Origin: Clostridiales bacterium
GTDB lineage: Bacteria; Bacillota; Clostridia; Oscillospirales; Oscillospiraceae
Length of the DNA: 64,000 nucleotides
Direction: 5' to 3'
Assembly (NCBI GenBank): GCA_022785125.1
Contig: JALFRA010000014.1
Span: 1 to 64,000 of the forward strand
In this document: piece by piece, positions 16,660 through 24,977 of the stretch
Layout of the letters: the number at the start of each line of letters is the position of its first letter
How positions within the stretch are numbered: position 1 is the stretch's first letter
The notes under the pieces: model-generated
The model's database searches: none
What the model was told of the DNA's origin: nothing
The model's input: the letters and a program-made list of their open reading frames with translations, nothing else
Position numbers and translations under genes: made by a program

Positions 16660-18318
16660 CTATCCCGCATAGTAGTCGCCATAGATGATCGCACCCAATC
16701 GGTCATAATCGAAATCCGCAGAAAGGATGGAGTCCGTTTGCTCCCCATTTTCGAAGATGTCCAGATGATCCCGGAAAGGCGCTTTCAGCCGAATCTCTAA
16801 ATCCAGCTTACCATCCTCCTCGTGAACAAGGATCTTTTCCACCAGCATTTTCAGATGTGCCTCCGACATTTCGCCGTCTTGAAGAATATCGTCGATCAGT
16901 CTGATGTCTCGCTTTAGCTTGGCCTGGCGGCTGCGAAGCATTTCTGAGATGTTCTGCAGTTCTTCGATCTGCTTTTTGGCCTCCGCGATCTGCTCTTCAC
17001 GCTTTGCGATCATTCGGTCATAACGTTCCGCGTTGACCTTATCCCGGATGCGTTCCATCAAGATCACCTCCACTTCCTCCTCCAGCAGGAGAATGTGTTC
17101 TTGCAGTTTGCTTATTTTGGCACTGGCCACGGAAGCTTTGGGTGTCCACTTTTCAATGAGCCACTCCAGCCTCGACCAGTTTTCCTGATACAGTTTCTTG
17201 GTCCGGAGAAGCTCCGCGCTGATCAGGCGGTCCAGTGTTTCCTCATCCACCATGTGAGAGGAGCAATGCTCCTTGCCGTACCGATGGTAGGTATCACAGA
17301 CATAGACCACCCGTTCGCCGTCCTTCAGTTTGATCCGCTTGCCGATGAAAGTCCGGCCGCAGTCCTGGCAGCGCAGCAGGCCTCCGTACCGGAGGATACC
17401 CTTGTTGGTACCGGCTCGGGTATTTTTTGCCTTGCGCTCCACAAGAAGTGTCTGCGCCAGTTCCCATGTCTCACGGGTCACGATCACCGGCAGATAGTTT
17501 TCATGGCGGAACTGTTCCTCCGGGTCGGTGAAGCGGAAGGTCTTATTGATTTTATTGCGCTCGCTCTTGTGGCAGATCAGCGTGCCAATGTAGCTCTCAT
17601 CCTTAAGGATTCGGCCAACCATCGTCGCGTCCCACAGATATTTCTTGAGAATCCCATCCTGCGTATTGGGCAATCGCTTGTTTAACAGCTCCATCTGCAT
17701 GAGCGCGGGCGTTTTTCTTCTCTGCTCGTTCAATGTACGGGCAATGGCTTTCATCCCGCTGCCGTCGGTATAGGCGGAGAAAATCATGCGGACAGTTTCG
17801 GCGGCTTCCTCAACAACAACGACCTTCTTGGTGTTCTTGTCCTTAAAATATCCGAAGGGCGGAATGGTCACGATGCCCTCCTTTTGTTTCTGCCGGTAAC
17901 CGGTCCGCACACGCCGGCTGCCATCACGGGCGTAGAAGTCGTTGACCAGTCCCTTGAAGCCAATGATGAGATCACCGTTCTCGTTAAAGGTATCGATGTT
18001 TTCCGTCGCGGACAGGACCCGCACATTGTGTTCACGGAGGTAGTCAATGAAGAGTGCGGTCTGTGTCCGGTGCCGGCCAAGGCGGGACAGATCTTTGACG
18101 ATGATGGCTTCAATTTTCCCTGCCTCGACCACTTCATAGATTTTGTCGATACCCTCACGGTTGAAGTGCATGCCGCTGACATTGTCATCGAAGGATTCGC
18201 CAACCACTTGGTGGCCGTTGCTAATCGCAAAGTTATATATGATTTTTCTCTGGTTATTCAGAGAATTGAGTTCTTCATCCTCATCTCTGGACAAGCGGTA
18301 ATAGAGCCAGACTTTCAT
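16660..18318 (-). CDS. serine recombinase 2 (large, full length)
   Basis: 552 residues. The resolvase catalytic domain has S10 (LYYRLSRDEDEE) and DLSRLGRHRTQT near 76-87. A recombinase domain spans about 165-310, a zinc ribbon follows (CQDCGRTF ... YVCDTY ... CSSH), then a long coiled coil (about 400-490) and a C-terminal tail. Family knowledge: large serine recombinases of this build insert and excise clostridial elements (the TndX/TnpX group) without needing long homology. It is the best candidate for the enzyme that put this element into tRNA-Leu, although it lies about 6 kb from the left end because the STAND gene separates them. Confidence 0.93.
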   Translation of the reverse strand: MKVWLYYRLSRDEDEELNSLNNQRKIIYNFAISNGHQVVGESFDDNVSGMHFNREGIDKIYEVVEAGKIEAIIVKDLSRLGRHRTQTALFIDYLREHNVRVLSATENIDTFNENGDLIIGFKGLVNDFYARDGSRRVRTGYRQKQKEGIVTIPPFGYFKDKNTKKVVVVEEAAETVRMIFSAYTDGSGMKAIARTLNEQRRKTPALMQMELLNKRLPNTQDGILKKYLWDATMVGRILKDESYIGTLICHKSERNKINKTFRFTDPEEQFRHENYLPVIVTRETWELAQTLLVERKAKNTRAGTNKGILRYGGLLRCQDCGRTFIGKRIKLKDGERVVYVCDTYHRYGKEHCSSHMVDEETLDRLISAELLRTKKLYQENWSRLEWLIEKWTPKASVASAKISKLQEHILLLEEEVEVILMERIRDKVNAERYDRMIAKREEQIAEAKKQIEELQNISEMLRSRQAKLKRDIRLIDDILQDGEMSEAHLKMLVEKILVHEEDGKLDLEIRLKAPFRDHLDIFENGEQTDSILSADFDYDRLGAIIYGDYYAG

Positions 18319-18399
18319 AATCGTTCCTTTCCGCTATGGTGTGCCGATTATTCACGACACACCATAGCACACAAGTTTTTGAATAGCTATCAAAACCAA

Positions 18400-18576
18400 T
18401 CAGGCCACTTCATTTTCTACCTTACCAACAGAATCAGCAGGCTGATTTGTGTACGGATCATCCACAGATAGATAGTCGTGGATCATCATTTTCAAGAAGT
18501 GATCGAACTGGGCATCTGTCCCCACATAGGAATACATGACACTTTTGATGTTGGATTCTTTTTTCTTTCTACCCAT
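18400..18576 (-). CDS. small conserved mobile-element protein
   Basis: 58 residues starting MGRKKKESNIKSVMYSY, from the ATG at 18576 with AAAGGA in front. A longer frame upstream begins inside the relaxase gene and has no ribosome site. The basic start and the middle FDHFLKMMIHDYL are reminiscent of small proteins encoded just before recombinases in clostridial elements. No function is known to me; it could be a DNA-binding accessory factor for excision. It sits between the relaxase and recombinase 2 on the same strand. Confidence 0.6.
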   Translation of the reverse strand: MGRKKKESNIKSVMYSYVGTDAQFDHFLKMMIHDYLSVDDPYTNQPADSVGKVENEVA

Positions 18577-18625
18577 AGCGTTCCTTTCCCCCGAAACCAG
18601 TTCGGGCAACAAAAATAGCAGACCG

Positions 18626-19981
18626 TCACATGGTCTGCTGCCAGATTTGCTCTTCTTCGTGATCGTCCTCGGCATGGCCTTGGGCGATTTTCTTTTGCTG
18701 CTTCTTACGGAGCGTCTTCCTGTCTGTGTGGGGATGCATGGTGGTGCTGTCCATCACGGGAGCAGCAGACTGAGACTGCTCCAGACGGTATCCAAGCCCC
18801 ACCACAGCAGAAGCAACGCCGCCGCTCCCATCAGCAGGACTGTCCATGTGGGAGCATCCAGGTGCGGCAGTCGCAGTCTGGGCAGTCTGATGCTGGGCAG
18901 AGAAAAACGCTTCTCGTTCCGCTTCCCAGCCTGTTCGCTCATCTGCTCCAGGTGCTTCACCGCTTTCAGAAGCTCGTCCATCTGCGTCCGAGTCGGGAGC
19001 TGCGCCAGCAGTTCGCTGATCCTCTTCAGATAGCCAATCTGTCTCTCGGTGTGGTACCCCAGCGTGTAGAGGTCGTTCTGCAAATCCTCCCACTCCGCTC
19101 TCGTGGGATGCACTTCGGGAGGCGGCGTCTGCTCCTGCGCCAGAGGCTGCGGTGTGGCCTGTGCCATCTGCGCAGGTCGGTTCTTCTCCAACAGCTCGTC
19201 CATGGATAATTTCTGCTCTGATCCTGAATTCATATTCCATCTTCTCCTTCAGATATTTGTCCCCGAACAGCAGGCGGTCACGGCACTGCCAGCCGCTGGG
19301 TGTGGTGTAGGTGATGTTCCGCCGGGAGGTTTCCCAGCGGACCTTGCAGCCCTCGCTCTCCATCAGTACAATGAATTCCTCACGGGTGGAGGCGTGGCGC
19401 ATACAGTCGTTGATGAGATTCATGAGCTGCAGCTTCTTGCTCTGGCCATGGGCCGCGGTGTGATACTCACCGACTGTCATGGTCTTGGTTTTCTGCTTCC
19501 TGTCTTTAGGCTTGAACACAGGGAGAGAAAACTCCATGCAGACCTGATCGTTGCGCTGCCGCAGTTCCTGGAGCTGTTCCTTTGCGATGTGCAGTTTCTT
19601 TCCGGTATCGAAGTTGACCGAGTTGATGAGGAAGTGCGAATGGATGTGTTCCCGATCTGTGTGGGTGCAGACCAGAACTTCATATCCCTCATAGTACTCA
19701 GCCAGCTTCAGCGCCGCTGCGTGAACGGTGACTGGGTCGACCGCTTCGCCTTTCGGGAAGCTCTGCACCATGTGGTAGAACAGTACGCCATCGGTCTTGT
19801 GATGCAATCGTTTGGTGGTCATGAAGTCTGCGTAGACAGATTCCAGCTGGCAGTTGATACCTGTAATCAACTTCCGCCCATCGAACTCAGTTTTCTTATC
19901 CTGCATGGTGTACCGCATCACGGCTCCCATGCACCCGGTGGTCTGGCCCCGCTTATAATTGGTGAAGCTGATGATCGCCAT
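18626..19981 (-). CDS. relaxase / mobilization nuclease (MobA-like)
   Basis: 451 residues. The N-terminal relaxase domain nicks the transfer origin and stays bound to the DNA strand. Its metal-binding histidine cluster is at about 107-116 (HTDREHIHSHF), and a candidate nucleophile tyrosine, Y24, lies in VMRYTMQ. From about 250 on the protein is low-complexity (rich in A, G, E and S), because this stretch is also read in another frame as a second gene (18754-19233). MobC lies just upstream, its stop three bases from this ATG. With no secretion genes present, mobilization would depend on a helper. Confidence 0.9.
   Translation of the reverse strand: MAIISFTNYKRGQTTGCMGAVMRYTMQDKKTEFDGRKLITGINCQLESVYADFMTTKRLHHKTDGVLFYHMVQSFPKGEAVDPVTVHAAALKLAEYYEGYEVLVCTHTDREHIHSHFLINSVNFDTGKKLHIAKEQLQELRQRNDQVCMEFSLPVFKPKDRKQKTKTMTVGEYHTAAHGQSKKLQLMNLINDCMRHASTREEFIVLMESEGCKVRWETSRRNITYTTPSGWQCRDRLLFGDKYLKEKMEYEFRIRAEIIHGRAVGEEPTCADGTGHTAASGAGADAASRSASHESGVGGFAERPLHAGVPHRETDWLSEEDQRTAGAAPDSDADGRASESGEAPGADERTGWEAEREAFFSAQHQTAQTATAAPGCSHMDSPADGSGGVASAVVGLGYRLEQSQSAAPVMDSTTMHPHTDRKTLRKKQQKKIAQGHAEDDHEEEQIWQQTM
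18754..19233 (-). CDS. nested mobilization protein with coiled coil and membrane helix
   Basis: 159 residues read from the same strand but another frame, entirely inside the 3' third of the relaxase gene. The ATG at 19233 has AAGGAG ten bases upstream, a better signal than most random frames show. The protein looks real: a Pro/Gln-rich start, a helical stretch (about 45-95: LQNDLYTLGYHTERQIGYLKRISELL), a basic segment, then a hydrophobic helix (about 130-150: LLMGAAALLLLWWG). ColE1-type plasmids carry mobB/mobD genes nested in mobA in the same way, and MobB there is a membrane-associated helper. That parallel is an inference. Confidence 0.65.
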   Translation of the reverse strand: MNSGSEQKLSMDELLEKNRPAQMAQATPQPLAQEQTPPPEVHPTRAEWEDLQNDLYTLGYHTERQIGYLKRISELLAQLPTRTQMDELLKAVKHLEQMSEQAGKRNEKRFSLPSIRLPRLRLPHLDAPTWTVLLMGAAALLLLWWGLDTVWSSLSLLLP

Positions 19982-19984
19982 TTC

Positions 19985-20296
19985 TCACCACCGCTTTCGT
20001 TCAAGGATCAACCGGACAGCAGCACAGAGTTCAAAGAACGCCTGGCGCACACCGTCCAGATTGATCACCGTGACGCGCCCCATGTGCGCCAGGGTGACAA
20101 GCTGATTCAGATTTCTGCCGATGGACTTCAGCTCCTTGAGCACTTCTTTCAGTCCATCGACGACCACCACCTGCTTTCCCAGACAGCAGGCCGTCACATA
20201 ATCGCTCATGGACATCCCGGAGCGTTTCGCCAATTCCTTGATAGCCTCCCGGTCTTCGGATGCCATCCGGGTACTGAACTTGATATCTTTTTTCAT
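19985..20296 (-). CDS. MobC-like relaxosome accessory protein
   Basis: 103 residues from the ATG at 20296, preceded by GGAGGAAACGAC. The frame extends further upstream, but that part overlaps the GC-rich repeat region and has no start signal. A ribbon-helix-helix-like N-terminus (FSTRMASEDREAIKELAKRSGMSMSDYV) is followed by the family's KELKSIGRNLNQL stretch typical of MobC/MbeC. It would bind the transfer origin and help the relaxase nick it. It is first in a mob operon, with the relaxase three bases downstream. Confidence 0.85.
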   Translation of the reverse strand: MKKDIKFSTRMASEDREAIKELAKRSGMSMSDYVTACCLGKQVVVVDGLKEVLKELKSIGRNLNQLVTLAHMGRVTVINLDGVRQAFFELCAAVRLILERKRW

Positions 20297-20319
20297 GTCG
20301 TTTCCTCCAGCCTTTCGTA

Positions 20320-20470
20320 AAAATGGGGTGTGGGGCAGCGCCCCGCAAACAAGCGGAAGGCGGGCGACGGCTGTGCCGTTGACCAGACAAACGCGATGCT
20401 GGCCGTCGTCCAAGCGGACGACGAATCCCTCGCTTCGCCGCCAGCGGCGAAGCTCGCTCTCTCTGTCGCT
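20320..20470. other. possible transfer origin region (oriT)
   Basis: Upstream of MobC lie several inverted repeats within 150 bases: GGGGCAGCGCCCC (about 20334-20346), CGTCGTCC/GGACGACG (about 20405-20424) and GCTTCGCCG/GCGGCGAAGC (about 20432-20453). Transfer origins usually sit beside mobC and consist of such dyads. No nick-site consensus can be assigned by eye. Confidence 0.35.
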
Positions 20471-20551
20471 TGTCCTCCTCCCGCCGAACACCCGCACTCC
20501 TCCTTCGGCCACAAACGGCCCAACACGGCGTTTCTTTTGCCTTGCGGGAGT

Positions 20552-21622
20552 TTACTCGCTGCCCCCGGAAACCGCCCGCAAATCGCCGCACAGCGCTCCG
20601 GCAGGGTCAACAGGGTCGACCGCCGGGACACCCTTGGTATCGTCACTTTCGGCACGCTGCAGCTCAATGAGCCGCCTTCCGTTGCTGCGGCGCACCCCAG
20701 CGGAAATGCCGATTTTCCTTAGTGCGTCAAGGTTTTGCAGGATCTGTCTGGACACTTTCTTGGGCGAGATACGCTCCACGCCTACAGGGTCGATTCGTTC
20801 AGACAGCTCTGTGGGAGTGCCGATAAATTCGGTTCGGTCACGCATCAGTTCAGAGAGGAGATAAACGATGCGGTCGCCCAGCAGCTCCGGCCGTGTCCGG
20901 CTGTCCGATACCAACTCCCACACATTTTCACCGTTGCGCTCCAGCGTCAGCTCCCGGTATTCAATGTCACGGCCAATACAAGAGAGCTTCGCTCTGCCGC
21001 TGCCCCGCCGTTCTTCCACCAGGGTGAAGCTGGAATCCACCGCACCGCTGATAGCAGTCGTACCAGAGATGCGATTGAACACATCGTCAGCGGTTTCCTT
21101 GCGCAGATGATGGATCAGCAGGATGGCGGTGCCGTGGGTATCTGCGATCCGTTTTAACACAGACAGATCCCGGTAGTCGTTTGCGTAGGTTGCGTCGCGA
21201 GCCGGACGAACCATCTGCAGCGTGTCGATGATAACCAGTACCGTATCCGGGTGGGCAGTGAGGAATGTTTCCACCTGCTCCTCCAACCCCTGTCCAATGA
21301 GGGCGCACTCCGTGCAGAAGTGGACGCTGCTTGGTGCCTCCTCGGTGATCTCGAAGAGCCGGTTCTGGATGCGGAGGACGGAATCCTCCAAGCAGAGATA
21401 GAGGGTAGTGCCTTGCTTCACGGACATCCCCCAGACAGGTTCGCCCTTGGCCACCATGACGGACAGCCACAGAGCCAGCCAGGACTTTCCCACCTTGGGA
21501 GAGCCGGCAAGGATGTGCAGCCCCTGAGACAGCAGCGTGTCCACCACGAAGTTGAGTGGTGTCAGCGGCAGGCTCATCAGGCTCTCACCGTCGACGGTTT
21601 GCAGTCGTTTTGTTTTACTCAT
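20552..21622 (-). CDS. RepA-like AAA ATPase (RecA/DnaB fold)
   Basis: 356 residues from the ATG at 21622 (AAGGGG ten bases before). The Walker A is GSPKVGKSW near residue 43, Walker B is VLVIIDTLQM near 135, and LIHHLRK is the sensor strand. This is the single-domain RepA/KaiC-type ATPase family seen on plasmids and integrative elements as a replicative helicase or initiator. The C-terminal part (about 255-330) looks like a winged helix (PKKVSRQILQNLDALRKIGI). A low-complexity tail follows. It may let the excised circle replicate or help relaxase-driven transfer. It diverges from the gene at 21773. Confidence 0.8.
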   Translation of the reverse strand: MSKTKRLQTVDGESLMSLPLTPLNFVVDTLLSQGLHILAGSPKVGKSWLALWLSVMVAKGEPVWGMSVKQGTTLYLCLEDSVLRIQNRLFEITEEAPSSVHFCTECALIGQGLEEQVETFLTAHPDTVLVIIDTLQMVRPARDATYANDYRDLSVLKRIADTHGTAILLIHHLRKETADDVFNRISGTTAISGAVDSSFTLVEERRGSGRAKLSCIGRDIEYRELTLERNGENVWELVSDSRTRPELLGDRIVYLLSELMRDRTEFIGTPTELSERIDPVGVERISPKKVSRQILQNLDALRKIGISAGVRRSNGRRLIELQRAESDDTKGVPAVDPVDPAGALCGDLRAVSGGSE

Positions 21623-21691
21623 CAGGATCATCCCCTTGTAAAAAAGATAAGGACAGAGACCACGCGGCCTCCGTGGCTCTTGTCCTTTCAC

Positions 21692-21719
21692 TTGATTATT
21701 GGGGGGATTTTGATAAAAT
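21692..21719 (+). promoter_or_regulatory. promoter for the accessory operon at 21773
   Basis: TTGATT (21692-21697), 16-base spacer, TAAAAT (21714-21719). An AGGAGGTGG ribosome site stands just before the ATG at 21773. Confidence 0.5.
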
Positions 21720-21772
21720 GAGAATATCGCAAGACAGGCAGAAAACGGATATAGGACAGAGGAGGTGGCCCT

Positions 21773-22897
21773 ATGCCATTGGGAATCAGGCAAAACAACA
21801 ATCTCCTGCATCTGACAATGGATGTCTGGCAGGATCAGATCTTTTTTAACGAGACCGTCTACCCGGCCGGCCACTTTGCCTCCGAACTGTTGAATGTTCC
21901 CGAGGAGACCATACGGGAACTGGTCGCCCACGGCGGTGCCATCAGCCATCATGTGGAGGCCCTGGCCAAGGCTGGGCGGGGTGAATTTATCAACCTGCTG
22001 GACGGGACCCACACCTCTCTGGAGAAGCTGTTGGACGCCCTGTGGCACTGTCCGCCGTACAGCCTGATGGACAAAGGGCAGGAGTTACACACTTTGGAGG
22101 TGCTGTTTTCCCCGGCGTCCCACAACGACCTGCTGAAGCCGGCTTCGCCTGCTCGGGAATTTTTCTTCCGCTATCTGGTGGCTGCCTTCAGCATCCCCCT
22201 GGGCATCCAGCACTTCGCCGTGGCGGCACGATATTTTGAGGAGGGCTATCTGCGACGGCTGAAGAAACGGACAGAGACCTTCTTTGCCATGGCCGCCCAC
22301 GACTGCTTCAACAGCGAATGGTTCTGGAATATGATGCGTGATTTGCCGGTACCGGATGTTGAGCCATTCACCATCACACCGAACCTGAGATCCTCCTATG
22401 TCTTTGCCCGACACCCAAAACAGGAAAAGGAAACCGTATTTGTGAACCGGTACTTCTTTGACCATGCCATCAGCTTCTACATCTTTGACCTGATGAACGG
22501 ACTGCAGCACGGCCATGCGCCCAGCCGGTGCTGTGGCTGTGGAACATACTTTCTCACCACCAACGGCCATATGCCGAAATACTGCGATGGCATTGCTCCC
22601 CAGGACCCCCGCATGACCTGCCGGCAGTACGGCGCCATGATGCGGCAGAAGGAGCAAAACAAGCAGCACCCGGTCTACCGCCTGTTCACCACCCGCACCA
22701 ACACCATCCGCAAGCATCACCAGAGAGGAAAGATCTCCGACGAGCTGCGCAATGAAGCGCTGTATGTAGCGGAGAACCTTCGGGACAAGGCGCTCATGGA
22801 TAACGACTATGCCGCCAACGGCTATGCCTGCGATATGGAGCAGGAATCGATCTACGCCCAGGCGAGAGCGCGCCTTGCCCGGGAGGACCGGCCATGA
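21773..22897 (+). CDS. element-borne protein with C-terminal zinc-ribbon-like motif (DUF6076-like)
   Basis: 374 residues, no signal peptide or membrane helix. A cysteine cluster at about 252-273 (RCCGCGTYFLTT ... MPKYCDG ... CRQYG) resembles the zinc ribbon of CGNR/abortive-infection-like proteins, where it closes a mainly helical domain. I recall such proteins from clostridial mobile elements under a DUF6076-type name, but the number is from memory. Its stop overlaps the next gene by four bases, so the two are translated together. Function unknown; a nucleic-acid-binding regulator is possible. Confidence 0.6.
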   Translation: MPLGIRQNNNLLHLTMDVWQDQIFFNETVYPAGHFASELLNVPEETIRELVAHGGAISHHVEALAKAGRGEFINLLDGTHTSLEKLLDALWHCPPYSLMDKGQELHTLEVLFSPASHNDLLKPASPAREFFFRYLVAAFSIPLGIQHFAVAARYFEEGYLRRLKKRTETFFAMAAHDCFNSEWFWNMMRDLPVPDVEPFTITPNLRSSYVFARHPKQEKETVFVNRYFFDHAISFYIFDLMNGLQHGHAPSRCCGCGTYFLTTNGHMPKYCDGIAPQDPRMTCRQYGAMMRQKEQNKQHPVYRLFTTRTNTIRKHHQRGKISDELRNEALYVAENLRDKALMDNDYAANGYACDMEQESIYAQARARLAREDRP

Positions 22898-23859
22898 GCA
22901 TGTATTGCTGTGATGATCTCTGCCTGAGTAACGAGGAGCTTGCACTGCGGATACAGGACGGCGATCCGCAGGCCGCTCCGCTCCTGCTTTCCCAGAATGA
23001 GGGATATCTGACCATGCTGGCCGCAAGCTACTGCGAGCAGTTTTCTCAGGAGTTTCTGGTGGACGACCTCAAGCAGGAGGGGGCGCTGGCACTGCTGGAC
23101 GCAGCGACGCGGTTTGATCCCTCCTATGGAACAAAGCTGCTGACCTATGCGACCCCCGCCATTGAGACAGCCATGCGGGACTGCGCTGCCCAAGGCTCTT
23201 TTTCTCTGTCGCTCCCACTGGACCGTTACCACCAGCTGCGCCAGGTAGCGTTTCTCTATGCTACACATGAGGGGGACACCGAAACAGATCTTCTACCAGC
23301 CATTCAAGAGAAGCTGACGGTCTCTGCCAAAGTAGCCAAGCGTCTGTTGGAGGAACACCGCACCGTGTTTCAGATCGAGTCTCTGGGCGAGCGTGTCTTT
23401 GACCTTGGGTGTGGTGGTGACCCCGCCAGGGCCTATGACCGCTTCATGCGCCGGACGCTGCTCCTCCAGCGCATGGAGGAGGTTCTGAGCCCCAGAGAGC
23501 TGAATCTGGTGCGCTGTTATCTGGGGATCGGCCAGCCCAACGAGCAGGGCATGACCTTTCAGGAACTGGCCATCCGGCTCAACTACAACGGACCCAGTGG
23601 TGCGGAGAAAGCATATAAGGCTGCCATCCGGAAACTGAGAAAGCAGTTGAACGGCGGCACTTACGGCCAGTGGCTCTTCATCCAGAAAGCCATTCGCAAG
23701 GCCAGAGCGGAGGCAGAAGCTGATTCCGGTTACTATGTGCCGCCGCAGACCACCTGGCTGGACGAAAAAGAACTGGCGGAGCGGTTTCTCTGTGAAGTTG
23801 TTTCTCTGATCCATGTCCATGAGATCTTCAGCGACGCATTGGAGCAGGACGCAGAATAA
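22894..23859 (+). CDS. sigma-70-like factor encoded by the element
   Basis: 321 residues. Residues 45-95 look like sigma region 2 (DDLKQEGALALLDAATRFDPSYGTKLLTYA), with the conserved aromatic run at the end. A region-4-like helix-turn-helix follows at about 195-245 (LSPRELNLVRCYLG ... MTFQELAIRLNYN). The C-terminal 70 residues are not recognizable. The overlap with the gene before it suggests a two-gene unit. It probably redirects RNA polymerase to element promoters or controls excision; this is an inference from the fold alone. Confidence 0.7.
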   Translation: MSMYCCDDLCLSNEELALRIQDGDPQAAPLLLSQNEGYLTMLAASYCEQFSQEFLVDDLKQEGALALLDAATRFDPSYGTKLLTYATPAIETAMRDCAAQGSFSLSLPLDRYHQLRQVAFLYATHEGDTETDLLPAIQEKLTVSAKVAKRLLEEHRTVFQIESLGERVFDLGCGGDPARAYDRFMRRTLLLQRMEEVLSPRELNLVRCYLGIGQPNEQGMTFQELAIRLNYNGPSGAEKAYKAAIRKLRKQLNGGTYGQWLFIQKAIRKARAEAEADSGYYVPPQTTWLDEKELAERFLCEVVSLIHVHEIFSDALEQDAE

Positions 23860-23904
23860 GCAGTGCGGCACCAGGCTTTGTCCTGATACCGCACTGCTTT
23901 TAAT

Positions 23905-24354
23905 TTATCCCATGCTTCCAATTTTATTACCGTTCTCGTACATATCCTCGGCGTATTCCACATGGTTGGGGCCTTGACTTTCTATCCAGCCGAAGCCCGG
24001 CACATAGACCATGTTGTCCAGTGCCGGGGCAGGCTCTGGTTCTTGCTGTGGAGTGGCATTCTGTTCAGGTGGGACTGGTACTTCACTCGCTGGGGGCGTT
24101 TGAGCAGGCGATGGCTCCGGGACAATGTCAGCTTCCTCGACCAGTTCCGGCAGTGTTGCTTTCGCCTTTTCTTCCTCTGGCGATATGACTTCTTCTATTT
24201 CTGGTATCTCCGGAACTTCGGGCTGTGTGGTGATTACAGCGGCTGGCGTGGGCAGTGCGGGTGTTTCCCCGGCTGGCTCTTCCTGCGGCCACACAGCAGC
24301 ACACAGGGCCAGACAGGCGGCGAATGCTGCGGCAGTGATGATTCGTTTCTTCAT
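23905..24354 (-). CDS. small exported or membrane-anchored protein, Pro/Glu-rich
   Basis: 149 residues. A signal-like N-terminus (MKKRIITAAAFAACLALCAAV) is followed by about 90 residues very rich in Pro and Glu and a conserved-looking end (NMVYVPGFGWIESQGPN). I recall similar C-termini in small proteins of clostridial conjugative elements (DUF6550-like, from memory). It may span the thick cell wall. Its start overlaps the stop of the gene upstream by four bases. Confidence 0.6.
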   Translation of the reverse strand: MKKRIITAAAFAACLALCAAVWPQEEPAGETPALPTPAAVITTQPEVPEIPEIEEVISPEEEKAKATLPELVEEADIVPEPSPAQTPPASEVPVPPEQNATPQQEPEPAPALDNMVYVPGFGWIESQGPNHVEYAEDMYENGNKIGSMG

Positions 24355-24671
24355 GTTGCTTCCTCCCTTCCGGACATGGAAAGAGCGCCCGATCTCTTCG
24401 CTGTACGGCGAGAGACTGAGCGCTCTTTTTCATATTGATTCAGTTCCATGGAGAGCCGCCACGCCAGCTCAAATCCAGAGATAAAGCTGTCCATGGAGCG
24501 TTCTTCTGCCATCAGACTCTGGGCATCCATGATTCGCAGTACCAGCCGCCGTTCCGGTTTCTCCAGCACTTTGATCAGTGCCTGGTGGCATTCTTCCACT
24601 TCCTGCTTCTGCTCCGAAAACTCAGGCGGGGTGTAGAAACAGTCGTACAGGTCCTTGAGTCGTGTTTTCAT
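24351..24671 (-). CDS. small helical protein of clostridial elements
   Basis: 106 residues from the ATG at 24671, preceded by GGAGGTGCAACGC; a frame ten codons longer lacks a ribosome site. It is all helical, with FYTPPEFSEQKQEVEECHQAL near the start and FISGFELAWRLSMEL near the middle. The latter resembles the small DUF6809-type proteins of Clostridia (name from memory). It is coupled by overlap to the Pro-rich exported protein. No function is known to me. Confidence 0.55.
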   Translation of the reverse strand: MKTRLKDLYDCFYTPPEFSEQKQEVEECHQALIKVLEKPERRLVLRIMDAQSLMAEERSMDSFISGFELAWRLSMELNQYEKERSVSRRTAKRSGALSMSGREEAT

Positions 24672-24701
24672 GCGTTGCACCTCCTGGTAGCAACACACCA
24701 T

Positions 24702-24977
24702 ACCACAGGACGAGGAAAATAGCTATACGGTATGTTTGAATAGATTTATTATGGGTTGTACATTTTTACAGTCCGTTTTTTAGCACATATTTTGATGCAT
24801 AATTATTATGTTTAACATTAGACTGCATTTTGTCACCGTAGATTGCAGCGCAGGTGGTGGTAAAAGCGCATATTTCGTGATACAATAATTTAATTCACAC
24901 TGACGAGACATCGACTGACGGAAATCTCTAAAATTTTCAATATAAAAGGCACAGCAACATGTAGAGGGGGTTGCACT
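24702..24977. other. AT-rich intergenic stretch before the helicase-nuclease gene
   Basis: This stretch is distinctly AT-rich compared with the backbone genes to its left, marking the start of the right-hand cargo. I see TACAAT near 24880 but no good -35 partner, so the promoter is not assigned. AGGGGG at 24965-24970 is the ribosome site for the TTG start at 24978. Confidence 0.4.

Noticed and set aside
18536-20320. Plus-strand frames across the relaxase and mobC genes
   Set aside because: Antisense shadows; the minus-strand genes have recognisable motifs and ribosome sites.
21623-22048. Upstream extension of the RepA-like gene to 22048
   Set aside because: It would run antisense through the start of the gene at 21773 and has no start signal; the ATG at 21622 has a ribosome site.
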